DNA of 64,000 nucleotides from positions 1 through 64,000 of the forward strand of contig JAGCPD010000010.1 of NCBI GenBank assembly GCA_017645305.1. Reading direction: 5' to 3'. The notes below the pieces were generated by a model. That model made no database searches and had not been told where the DNA came from. It saw only the letters and a list, made by a program, of their open reading frames with translations. A program made the translations under genes and the position numbers. Each line of letters starts with the position of its first letter. Within the stretch, counting starts at the first letter, position 1. The DNA is from Bacteroidaceae bacterium. GTDB taxonomy: Bacteria; Bacteroidota; Bacteroidia; Bacteroidales; Bacteroidaceae. This document shows positions 54,746-63,293 of the stretch, piece by piece.

Positions 54746-57700
54746 ATGCATCGAAATTATCATCGCGCCCTCAAAGCGCTGCCGGCCCTGCTGCCGGCAG
54801 TTGCTTTTGCCCAACAGGCACAGCGCCCCAACATTATGCTCATCGTGGTCGATGACATGGGTTACTCTGACCTCCAGTGCTTTGGCGGCGAAGTGGAGAG
54901 TCCTAACCTCAACGCGCTTGCCGCAACGGGTATGCGCTTCACCCAGTTCTATAACTCCGGACGCAGCTGTCCCTCGCGAGCCCAACTCATGACGGGACGC
55001 TACGCACAGACCGTCGGCATCACAGGAATGGGACAAAGTCTGACGCGCGACTGCGTCACCATCCCCGAAGTGCTACGTGATGCTGGCTATCACACAGGCA
55101 TGAGCGGCAAGTGGCACCTGTCGCTTACCAAGGGCATCGGCAACAATGCAGATCAGATGGCGTGGCTTTCGCACCAGAACACCTTCAATAACCGTCCCTT
55201 CGCTCCCATCGAGACGTATCCCTGCAACCGGGGCTTCGAGCAGCATTGGGGCACCATCTGGGGTGTCACGGACCACTTCGACCCATTCTCGCTTGTGCAT
55301 AACGAGGAGCCCATCTTCACCGAAAATATTCCCGAGGACTTTTACTATGCCGATTTCGTAGCAGACAAGGCCATTGACATGATGGACGAGATGACTGCCG
55401 ACGGCAAGCCCTTCTTTATGTATGTGGCTTTCCAGGAACCGCATTGGCCGCTTCATGCCAAGCCGCAGGACATTGCGAAGTATAAAGGCAAGTTCGATGA
55501 CGGTTGGGATGCGATGCGTGAACGCAGATACAACCGCATGCTTGAACTTGGTCTTATCAGTCCCGAAGAGATGCCCGTGGCTACGAATGCCTCGGGCCGC
55601 AAGTGGGCAGACGAGACGAACAAGGCATTCCAGTCGGCCAACATGGAGGTTCATGCCGCTATGATTGACTGCGTGGATCAGAACATCGGGCGCATCATCG
55701 ATGAGCTGAAACGCAGGGGTATTTTCGACAATACCCTCATCATCTTCACCTCCGACAACGGTGCCTCGAGCGAGAACTACGGCATTGGGGATTTCGACCG
55801 TCATGACCGCACTCGAAGCGGGCAGACGGTGGTACGCAACGCGCCTAATCCAGGCGGTCAGCTTACCTACAACTATCTGCATACAGGATGGGCAGGAGCC
55901 GTCAACACACCCTATCGCTACTGGAAGACGACGCAGTTCCACGGCGGCACGGCAGCTCCCACCATCGTCCACTGGCCTGCTGGCATGGCTAAGGATAAGG
56001 AGGGAACCGTCACGTCGCAACCCTGTACGTTCCTTGATGTGATGCCTACATGCCTGGAGCTTGCTGGTGCATCCTATCCTTCGTTCTATGGCGGCAACAG
56101 CATCAAGCCGCTCTGTAACGAGGCCCGTAGCTTTGTACCCTTGCTTCAGGAGAAGGAAAGCTGGGATGATGAGCGTGTTTTGTATTGGGAGCATGAGAAA
56201 GGAAAGGCCGTTCGCAAGGGCAACTGGCGGCTTACCGCTCTTGCCAATGGCGGGTGGCAGCTCTTCGACCTCTCTCACGACCTCTCCGAGACAAATAATC
56301 TGGCGGCTGAATATCCCCAAAAAGTCCGTGAGCTGAAGACACTCTGGAACAACTGGGCAGGAAGCGTGGGACTCAATGTACCGGAAGACATTACTGATAC
56401 GAAGACGGAGCTCATCTTCCATTATCCTTTTGACGGCAGTCTGGAAGATGCTTCGCCAACCAAGTACGTGCTAACGCCCAGTGTAAACGGCATTACATAC
56501 GGAACGGGGAAAATGGGGCAGGCACTTCATCTCAATGGGAACGCCCAGTATCTCGACTTGAACACCACGGGCATTTTCGATACGAAAAGCACACAGAGCA
56601 CATTCTGCGCTTGGGTCTATGACGAAAACACTACTGCACCTGATACCGGCAATCAGGAAGAGAACGGCTATTACATCCGTGACGAGATTATTCTGGCACA
56701 GAAGGACAATGCCGGCACGGGACGCATCTATCTCTATGCCAGGGCAGAAGCCCCTACCGGTGGCGGCACGCCAAACTTCTTCTACAACACCTTCCTTGGC
56801 GGCAGTCAGCATCATGCAACAGACGGTTCGCTCAAACCCGGCACATGGCAGCATGTAGCCATTGTCTGCGACCCTGTAAGCCAAAGCGTCACCTACTACA
56901 TCAACGGCGAGAGGGACTTTACGGTTGGAGTCGGCACTTTCGAGGCATGTACCGGCGGCTTTCGCATAGGAGGACACAAAACAGGCAAGAGCTACTTCAA
57001 GGGCTATATAGATGATGCCTGGTTCTTCAAGGGAATCCTCTCTGCCGATGAGATACGTCAGATTAAGGCGGGTACCTTCGACCCGTCTCCTTATTATCCC
57101 AAGAAAACCGATGAGAACTGGCCGCTGAAGGACCATGCCTATACCATCCGTAACTTCTCCGGCACACCGGCATTCATGGTTGACAATATGGAAAACGACA
57201 GTCATATCGACTGTGAAGGGAGTATCGGCGATGCTGCCTATTGGTTGTTCGAGCCTACAGGCAACACGCATTGCTACCATGTACGCAATCTCCTGACAGG
57301 TCGCTACATACAGGGGTATGCCAAGGCATCCGGCCTGACGGTCAGCATGGGAAACGAAGGCGTGGAATATTATGTGACGGCACAGACCAGTGAAGACGGA
57401 AGGTACGGCTTTGCCTGTACCTCCGTCACGCCTCACGACTTCTCATCAGGCACCATTGGACTCAACCTGCGGGGCGAGAGCAACCAGGCAAGCTGTTATG
57501 TTCAGACCTACGCAGCAGCAGCAGGAACTAATCACCGTTCCTTCTGGACGCTGAACCAGGTGTCCGACGAACTCATCACGGCCATAAAAACGCTCCCGAT
57601 AAATGAAGGAGAATACGTAAACGGTGAATCGTCAAACAGTAAACCTCGGGGAGATTCTGAGGGTTCCTTCTATGACCTCAGCGGCCGCCAGATAGCAAAC

Positions 57701-57778
57701 AGCAAATCGCCAAACGGTAAGCTACCAGTTGGCATCCTGGTCCGCCAGGGCAGGAAAATAGCTACACTCACTCGCTAA
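54746..57778 (+). CDS. Sulfatase fused to LamG and trefoil-like modules (1,010 aa)
   Basis: A signal peptide (MHRNYHRALKALPALLPAVA) precedes a sulfatase domain (about 27-540). It has VVDDMGYSDLQCFGG, site S74-C-P-S-R78, GMSGKWHLSLTKG and FTSDNGASSENYG. A LamG/concanavalin-type module (about 555-775) starts LIFHYPFDGSLEDASP and has KPGTWQHVAIVCDP and YFKGYIDDAWFFKGILSADE. The operon's trefoil-like module (about 798-950) follows, with YWLFEPTGNTHCYHVRNL, TGRYIQ, GVEYYV and GTNHRSFWTL. The tail is SFYDLSGRQI...GILVRQGRK, with repeat-encoded stretches on both sides. The last gene of the operon overlaps the convergent sulfatase by 11 bases. The substrate is unknown, but sharing a binding module with operon genes 1 and 8 suggests one common glycan. 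Confidence 0.93.
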   Translation: MHRNYHRALKALPALLPAVAFAQQAQRPNIMLIVVDDMGYSDLQCFGGEVESPNLNALAATGMRFTQFYNSGRSCPSRAQLMTGRYAQTVGITGMGQSLTRDCVTIPEVLRDAGYHTGMSGKWHLSLTKGIGNNADQMAWLSHQNTFNNRPFAPIETYPCNRGFEQHWGTIWGVTDHFDPFSLVHNEEPIFTENIPEDFYYADFVADKAIDMMDEMTADGKPFFMYVAFQEPHWPLHAKPQDIAKYKGKFDDGWDAMRERRYNRMLELGLISPEEMPVATNASGRKWADETNKAFQSANMEVHAAMIDCVDQNIGRIIDELKRRGIFDNTLIIFTSDNGASSENYGIGDFDRHDRTRSGQTVVRNAPNPGGQLTYNYLHTGWAGAVNTPYRYWKTTQFHGGTAAPTIVHWPAGMAKDKEGTVTSQPCTFLDVMPTCLELAGASYPSFYGGNSIKPLCNEARSFVPLLQEKESWDDERVLYWEHEKGKAVRKGNWRLTALANGGWQLFDLSHDLSETNNLAAEYPQKVRELKTLWNNWAGSVGLNVPEDITDTKTELIFHYPFDGSLEDASPTKYVLTPSVNGITYGTGKMGQALHLNGNAQYLDLNTTGIFDTKSTQSTFCAWVYDENTTAPDTGNQEENGYYIRDEIILAQKDNAGTGRIYLYARAEAPTGGGTPNFFYNTFLGGSQHHATDGSLKPGTWQHVAIVCDPVSQSVTYYINGERDFTVGVGTFEACTGGFRIGGHKTGKSYFKGYIDDAWFFKGILSADEIRQIKAGTFDPSPYYPKKTDENWPLKDHAYTIRNFSGTPAFMVDNMENDSHIDCEGSIGDAAYWLFEPTGNTHCYHVRNLLTGRYIQGYAKASGLTVSMGNEGVEYYVTAQTSEDGRYGFACTSVTPHDFSSGTIGLNLRGESNQASCYVQTYAAAAGTNHRSFWTLNQVSDELITAIKTLPINEGEYVNGESSNSKPRGDSEGSFYDLSGRQIANSKSPNGKLPVGILVRQGRKIATLTR
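57612..57722 (+). repeat. Two AAACGGTAAATCGTCAAACG-type repeats in the tail of sulfatase 6
   Basis: Copies at about 57612-57643 (encoding VNGESSNSKP) and 57693-57722 (encoding ANSKSPNGKL) flank the YDLSGRQ element of the tail. They match the copy at 54635-54667. Confidence 0.7.
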
Positions 57779-59798
57779 TCGTCACCTGGTCAATCCAGAT
57801 TTCCCCTTCCGACTGTCCCATATAGAAGACCAAATGATGCTCTCCGCCACGGAAAAGGGGTTTGGAGGTAAAGCTGAACGATTTCACCTCTGAACTGAGG
57901 GCGATGCTTTGGTCGATGGCCTTGTCGTTGATACGCGACGGGTCTTCCAGCCTGAACTTCATTTCCGTGGGTTTGCTGGAGCAAGCCTTGAACTGGATTG
58001 TTAGGCGTTCATCCTTCTCTGCCCGGAACTTCCATTTGAGGAAACCGTTGGCAGGACGTTCTCCGCTCTTGATGATAATGATGTGAGCAGTCTTCTTGCC
58101 AGAAATGGTGCGGACGGTATCTATCTCAAAGATGAGTTCTGCACCACCGCTTTGCTGGCAGTCCCAACTGCCGAAGTTCTCGTCAAACTCACCATTAGGC
58201 TTTGCACGGTTGTATTCGTTGCCCCTTCGTCCATAGGGTCTTGTGTCAAGCGGAAGAGCCCCTACCCGTTCTGCCCAGCGGTTCCAATCGGCATAGAGGA
58301 GAGCTTTCAAAGCAGGCTTCTCTTTGGCTAAGTCATGCAACTCGGTGGGGTCATTCTTCATATCGTAAAGGCGGATGGAGTCCTCCTGATACGGCTCTCC
58401 TTCCAGCGTTTTGGTCACAATCTTCCATCTGCCGTCACGAACGCCGATGTTGGCTTCATGCTCCCAGAAAGTCTCTCCCCTGCCCGTCTTCTTGCCAACG
58501 AAATTGGGTGTGAGCGAGACTCCTTGCATCGGCGTTATCCTGTGTCCCTTAAAGGTCGTGGGATATTGTGCCCCCGAGAGTTCCACAAAAGTTGGCATGA
58601 TGTCCGTGATGTGTCCGTACTCGTTCACAAACGTGCCGTTCATTTTCTTCTTCACGCCATTCGGATAATGCACAATCAGGGGTGTGGCAATACCGCCCTC
58701 GTTGGTGTGGTGCTTGAACTCCTTATAGGGGGTGCTGCTCAGGTTCGCCCAGTTGCGGCGATAACTCTCATAAGTGCCGGCACTGCCGTCTATGCGGTGA
58801 CTATTGCCCAAATGCTCGGCACATGCACCGTTGTCACTTAGGAAGAGGACAATGGTATTGTCCGTCTGGCCTCTTTCCTCCAAAGCCTGCATAATGCGAC
58901 CAATACCCTGATCCATAGCATCCACCTGGGCGGCATATACAGCCATGCGCATGGCAAACTCCTCCTGCTCTTCTGCGGTAAGTGTGTTCCAAGCAGGCAC
59001 CTGGGAGTCCCGAGGTGCCATCTGCGTCTTCTTCGGGAAAAGCCCCATCTGTTTCTGCCGCTCAAAACGTTCTTCCCTGAGCACGTCCCAACCACGGCGG
59101 TAACGCTCCACATACTTGTCTATGTCAGGCTTCAAGGCGTGCAAAGGCCAGTGCGGAGCATTATATGACATATAGAGGAAGAGGGGCTTGACGTCGAAAT
59201 CATGCCTGCGGATAAAAGCCGAAGCCGTATCACTGAGAGCATGAGTCATGTAGAAACCCTCCTCAGGCGACTTGAACTGATCGTTATTGCGGTTCAGCGT
59301 CGCATGGAAATAGTTGGAAGCGCCCTCTACAATGCCGAAGAACTCATCAAAGCCGCGCTGGTTAGGCCAGTTATCCTTTACCTTTCCGCTATTCTGTCGT
59401 ACACTGCTCACATGCCACTTGCCGCTGATATAAGTGCTGTAGCCAGCCGAGCGAAGCACATCACCAAGCGTCACACACTCCTGATTGAGGTATCCCTGAT
59501 AAGGAGGCCGTCCCATGTCTGCATGTGTCATCCACCCTATGCCAGCCTGATGCGCATAGAGACCAGTGAGGAGCGAGGCACGGGTAGGACAGCTGCGAGC
59601 ACCGTTATAGAACTGGCGGTAGCGGATACCGTTGGCAGCCAGACGGTCGATGTTTGGAGTCTCTATCTCACCGCCATAGCAGCCTATATCGCTGTAACCC
59701 ATATCGTCGGCAAGGATAAGGATAATGTTAGGGCGTTCCTGTCCCTGAGCAGCCAAAGCCATAGCAGCAGCGGCTGAGAAGAAAAGTTTTCGGCTCAT
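57768..59798 (-). CDS. Convergent sulfatase with C-terminal binding-like domain (676 aa)
   Basis: The signal peptide (MSRKLFFSAAAAMALAAQGQ) is followed by a sulfatase domain (about 22-515). It shows LADDMGYSDIGCYGGEIETP, site S69-C-P-T-R73 (RASLLTGLYAHQAG follows), YISGKWHVSSVRQ and FLSDNGACAEHLG. It is of the same AtsA-like type as the sixth sulfatase. The last 130 residues (from GSWDCQQSGGAELIFE, about 543) are beta-rich and end GEIWIDQVTISE, like carbohydrate-binding jelly-roll domains. There is no KGIYI tail. It has its own consensus promoter and overlaps the operon's last gene tail to tail by 11 bases. It is therefore transcribed separately but probably serves the same glycan. Confidence 0.93.
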   Translation of the reverse strand: MSRKLFFSAAAAMALAAQGQERPNIILILADDMGYSDIGCYGGEIETPNIDRLAANGIRYRQFYNGARSCPTRASLLTGLYAHQAGIGWMTHADMGRPPYQGYLNQECVTLGDVLRSAGYSTYISGKWHVSSVRQNSGKVKDNWPNQRGFDEFFGIVEGASNYFHATLNRNNDQFKSPEEGFYMTHALSDTASAFIRRHDFDVKPLFLYMSYNAPHWPLHALKPDIDKYVERYRRGWDVLREERFERQKQMGLFPKKTQMAPRDSQVPAWNTLTAEEQEEFAMRMAVYAAQVDAMDQGIGRIMQALEERGQTDNTIVLFLSDNGACAEHLGNSHRIDGSAGTYESYRRNWANLSSTPYKEFKHHTNEGGIATPLIVHYPNGVKKKMNGTFVNEYGHITDIMPTFVELSGAQYPTTFKGHRITPMQGVSLTPNFVGKKTGRGETFWEHEANIGVRDGRWKIVTKTLEGEPYQEDSIRLYDMKNDPTELHDLAKEKPALKALLYADWNRWAERVGALPLDTRPYGRRGNEYNRAKPNGEFDENFGSWDCQQSGGAELIFEIDTVRTISGKKTAHIIIIKSGERPANGFLKWKFRAEKDERLTIQFKACSSKPTEMKFRLEDPSRINDKAIDQSIALSSEVKSFSFTSKPLFRGGEHHLVFYMGQSEGEIWIDQVTISE

Positions 59799-59827
59799 AT
59801 ATAGTTCTGGGATATTGGTATCCGCTA

Positions 59828-59858
59828 CAAAATTACGAAAAAGTGAGCGGAATACAAA
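59828..59858 (-). promoter_or_regulatory. Promoter of the convergent sulfatase
   Basis: TTTG (59858-59855), 19 bases, TAATTTTG (59835-59828) on the minus strand, 30 bases before the ATG. Confidence 0.8.
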
Positions 59859-59922
59859 ATAAAAACAACTCTTATTTTTATTCCCGAACTGGAAGAGCAG
59901 CGAGAGCCAAAGAAAATTTATT

Positions 59923-62283
59923 TCATTTTACCACGACCTTTTTGCCATTCTGAATGTAAATTCCCTTCCTTCTTAATGAAGAACGGAGAGTGAAGAGTGA
60001 AGCATTAATTTTCCTTCCACTTAGGTCATAGATGGCATCTGTATATTTTTCACTTTTCACGCTCTCATCCTTCATTTCACCGATACCATTGGGATTGTCA
60101 TGAAGGACAATTTTTCTCTTCTCCGTCACCCCCTTTGTGCCACCCTGACTGTATGGGTCGTCCCAATTTACTATCAAACAGGCACGTAGGGCACCTATAA
60201 CGGCCGTCCTTGAGTTGGTGTCGCCCATCTGACAGTCGGGGGTAAGATCTATAATGTCGATATAGAAACCTTCCTGGCAACTTATTTCCCCCCGACCGTA
60301 AGAACCAATAAAAGAAATGCCTTCTATTGAAACGGTATCATTGCATAATCCGCCTAAGTCCAGCTTGTTCAGATCTATGCTGAAATCCTGGTTTGGTACA
60401 ATGATATAGGGTGTCCGTGCTTTGGGCTCAAGCTCTTCCGTGAAGATAATCTTCCCTTCTTCGCCTTTGTCCAACTTATAGTATTTTCCTTTGCTGGCAT
60501 CTGGCTCCGTTGGCAGAATAATAGTTGCCATCTGGTCCTTGGTGAAGGAAACAGTTTCTTCCAAAGCCACGATATTTCCAAAACCATTCCAAGGCGAAGT
60601 TGTCCTGTATTTATCTACAGAGCCTGCAGGAACATGAAGTGTTACTGAGGTAAGGAGGCAACCATAGAACGCCTCTTCTTCTGTTCTGGGAACATTGTCT
60701 GCATAACAATAAACATCCGTCAAATTACCACATTCTGAGAAAGCAAAGCTATTGATGAAAATCACACTGTTTGGAATGGTAATAGTAGTAAGATTACTGC
60801 ATCCATGGAAGGCAGACCAGTCTATGGTCATCACGCCCTCGGAAATGACAACGGATGTCAAGTTACTGCAACGGAAAAAGAGTGCTCCGCCAATCCCGTT
60901 AACGCTACCCGGTATGGTTACGGTGGTTAGACTATTACAGCCTGAAAAAACTTCGTAGCCAATATTCTTTACGCCATAGGATATAACAACGGATGTCATA
61001 GCGCTACAGTTCTCAAAGGCGTTCCGACCTATTCGGGTCACTCCCTCAGGAATAATAATGGATGACAGACTGCTGCAATTCTGAAACGCAAACTCTCCTA
61101 TCATCGTCATGCTTTTGGGAATGTCAATGGATTCCAGATTATTACAATCCTTGAAAGAATGATTCTCAATGCGGGTCAAGCCCTCTGCGATTGTGACAGA
61201 TGTCAAACTGCCACAACCTTCAAATGCAGAATCCTCTATTGTGGTCACACTACCAGGAATGGCGATGGAGGCCAGGCCACCACAGTTGCGGAAAGCACCG
61301 TGAGCTATCGCATAAGCCCCGTCCTTGATAGTAACTTTTGTACCTTCATACATAGTTCCTTTATATTTGTAAGCAATCTTGCCCGCATAGACCAATCCAT
61401 CTGGCTGATTGTTGTACCATGCAGTTCCATCAAAAGTTTCGCTATCGATATAGATTACACTAGTGGGAATAGTGATGCCGGACAGATTACTACAACCTTT
61501 AAAAGCAGCGTAGTCAATAATCTTCACACTTTCGGGAATGACAACAGATGTCAGGCTTGTGCAACGAGAAAATGCCCTAGAACCGATGCTGACAACACTG
61601 CTCGGAATAATGACGGAGGTTAGTGATGCATTGCCGTCGAACGCGCTGTAGTCAATGCTTGTTACAATATATTCCTGTCCTTCATAGTCCAGTTTCGATG
61701 GTATGTCTAATGCGCCCTCCCACATTTCCCCATTTTTTAGCTTAGCAGAATGCATCACCTTATGTATCTTGTAATTTAAGCCGCCTATACTGACGTTTTC
61801 CCAAGAATCTTTCAGGACTAATGGTTCTCCTTCCTTTAGGTTAACTTGCCCCTCGCACCACCAACACGAAAAGTAGAAACTGTTGGACTCCAGACCGTGT
61901 ATGGTAAAGGATACATTGTACGGACATACACAATCCATGTCTTCTTCACAAATAGGCACTACACGAAACAATAACGAGCAGGGAATTCCATTACTTCCGC
62001 CAGTCATATAAGGTGTTACATCAAAGCCAGACGTGCCGCAGTTGCTTACATAATTAAGTAGTTGTACCGTCAGGACATTGCCATCTTTGGTCAGAATAAT
62101 CGTTCGGGGAGTCTCGTTCTCTTCGTACCCATCATTTATTTGCTTTAGCCCGTTCCTGCTGGCTTTTACCTCTCGCAGGCACCCGCTACTCTGAATATCA
62201 GACAACGTCAGCTCTTGGGCATTAACACCAAACTGTGCTCTTATTAGGAACAGAAACAGCAAAAGGAATAGATTTCTTTTCAT
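59923..62283 (-). CDS. BspA-like leucine-rich repeat surface protein (786 aa)
   Basis: The start is set at the ATG at 62283 (MKRNLFLLLFLFLIRAQFGV, then NAQ); the in-frame TTG two codons upstream is not needed. A unique N-terminal part (25-210) is followed by about 15 LRR_5/BspA repeats (215-565) of the form SLTSVVIPxSVxxIGxxAFxxC. A 160-residue module (about 579-740; SFTKDQMATIILPTEPD, ARTPYIIVPNQDFSID, CQEGFYIDIID, GALRACLIVNWDDPY) is shared with the LRR protein at the right end of the window. The tail YDLSGRKI...RRKGIYIQNGKK is interrupted by repeat-encoded VKSEKY and SLFTLRSSL. BspA relatives bind host proteins or other bacteria; the target here is unknown. A TAATTTTG element at 62314-62307 may be its promoter, but no -33 element was found. 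Confidence 0.92.
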   Translation of the reverse strand: MKRNLFLLLFLFLIRAQFGVNAQELTLSDIQSSGCLREVKASRNGLKQINDGYEENETPRTIILTKDGNVLTVQLLNYVSNCGTSGFDVTPYMTGGSNGIPCSLLFRVVPICEEDMDCVCPYNVSFTIHGLESNSFYFSCWWCEGQVNLKEGEPLVLKDSWENVSIGGLNYKIHKVMHSAKLKNGEMWEGALDIPSKLDYEGQEYIVTSIDYSAFDGNASLTSVIIPSSVVSIGSRAFSRCTSLTSVVIPESVKIIDYAAFKGCSNLSGITIPTSVIYIDSETFDGTAWYNNQPDGLVYAGKIAYKYKGTMYEGTKVTIKDGAYAIAHGAFRNCGGLASIAIPGSVTTIEDSAFEGCGSLTSVTIAEGLTRIENHSFKDCNNLESIDIPKSMTMIGEFAFQNCSSLSSIIIPEGVTRIGRNAFENCSAMTSVVISYGVKNIGYEVFSGCNSLTTVTIPGSVNGIGGALFFRCSNLTSVVISEGVMTIDWSAFHGCSNLTTITIPNSVIFINSFAFSECGNLTDVYCYADNVPRTEEEAFYGCLLTSVTLHVPAGSVDKYRTTSPWNGFGNIVALEETVSFTKDQMATIILPTEPDASKGKYYKLDKGEEGKIIFTEELEPKARTPYIIVPNQDFSIDLNKLDLGGLCNDTVSIEGISFIGSYGRGEISCQEGFYIDIIDLTPDCQMGDTNSRTAVIGALRACLIVNWDDPYSQGGTKGVTEKRKIVLHDNPNGIGEMKDESVKSEKYTDAIYDLSGRKINASLFTLRSSLRRKGIYIQNGKKVVVK
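59986..60078 (-). repeat. Two GAGTGAAGAGTGAAA/GTGAAAAGTGAAAA-type repeats in the BspA-like tail
   Basis: Copies at 59986-60003 and 60046-60078 flank the YDLSGRK element. They match intergenic low-complexity repeats at 31733-31798 and 54712-54742. Confidence 0.75.
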
Positions 62284-62404
62284 AACCAATGGACTTATAT
62301 TCCTTGCAAAATTACAATTATCATTTGATAATCTTATTTTCAGGAGTTCAAAACAAAATAGGTATGGCTGCTCGTCTTACTTAATCACCCATTTGACTTA
62401 AGGT

Positions 62405-63274
62405 TTATTCCCACTCAAACTTTATTTTGCATTTTGCCTCGTACACATTTTCCAATAATCTGGGAGCGTCCATTCCTCTGCCCCTGTGTATTGCTACGGC
62501 ATATTCTGTTACAAATTCACGAATCATAGGGAAGGATAAAGTCAGCGTTATGTCATCATATCTCTCCGTAGGCGTATCATTGTATTTGAATTGCAGATAA
62601 TATTTGGGCTGAAGCCAAGTTCCCTTAACAAAGAACTCGTCCATATCGTAAGGTATTTTTTCTCCAAAATTATACAGCATTTTGGGATTTTCAATACCTA
62701 TTGGCAAACAACTATAGCCTGCATTTTCTATAAACATGTCAAAATTTGAATAATACCTGTTTACAGAAAAATGTTTGTTCAGTTTGGTTCCGGGCTCTTC
62801 CCCGAACAGCACTTTATCACAGGTGATGGACACTTCTCCGCTGACGTAGGCCGTAAGGAAAAGAGGCCACTCCATTAGGCTATTTGTTTCTTTTTGGTAT
62901 TTCTTATATTCTTCTACCATGAACGATGACTTTGCCAAGCAATAATTTTTCTGCAAGTTAAGGACAGTGGCCATTTCCTCATAATCATTTGATTGGAAAG
63001 ATTTATCTATTCCGTTAAGCTCTAACTGTAGGTAAAAATCGGTATAGCTTTTTAATGTCTTTACTCTTGGATTATATTCATAATAAATCTCGCCTATGTG
63101 ATTATTATATTTTTCAATACAATAAAGGCCGATACTGGTTATTGAGCCTCCATCCTCAATAGTTCCCCAAGATTCCGACGGGTCTGGACCAGGATAGTCT
63201 GGGGCATCATTCCGGCAAGACAACAAACACAGGGCAGAAAATACACACAATAGAATAGAATTATACTGTTTCAT
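62405..63274 (-). CDS. Lipoprotein of unknown function (289 aa)
   Basis: The start is set at the ATG at 63274 because it opens a lipoprotein signal, MKQYNSILLCVFSALCLLSC, with Cys at residue 20. An in-frame start 14 codons upstream would put a charged stretch before it. The mature part starts RNDAPDYPGPDPSESWG and is mixed alpha/beta with no motif I recognise. It lies 19 bases after the LRR protein gene and 121 bases before the BspA-like gene, all on the same strand. It is probably attached to the outer membrane. It may work with the two LRR proteins, but nothing in the sequence shows how. Confidence 0.8.
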   Translation of the reverse strand: MKQYNSILLCVFSALCLLSCRNDAPDYPGPDPSESWGTIEDGGSITSIGLYCIEKYNNHIGEIYYEYNPRVKTLKSYTDFYLQLELNGIDKSFQSNDYEEMATVLNLQKNYCLAKSSFMVEEYKKYQKETNSLMEWPLFLTAYVSGEVSITCDKVLFGEEPGTKLNKHFSVNRYYSNFDMFIENAGYSCLPIGIENPKMLYNFGEKIPYDMDEFFVKGTWLQPKYYLQFKYNDTPTERYDDITLTLSFPMIREFVTEYAVAIHRGRGMDAPRLLENVYEAKCKIKFEWE

Positions 63275-63293
63275 ATGTTTTATTTTTGAGGTG

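Noticed and set aside
54960..54990. Reading the S-C-P-S-R site as a cysteine-type sulfatase
   Set aside because: The modified residue lies two positions before Pro, which is Ser here; the Cys is the intervening position.
55073..56422. 449-residue minus-strand ORF inside sulfatase 6
   Set aside because: It is opposite a sulfatase domain with intact catalytic motifs and shows no recognisable protein features.
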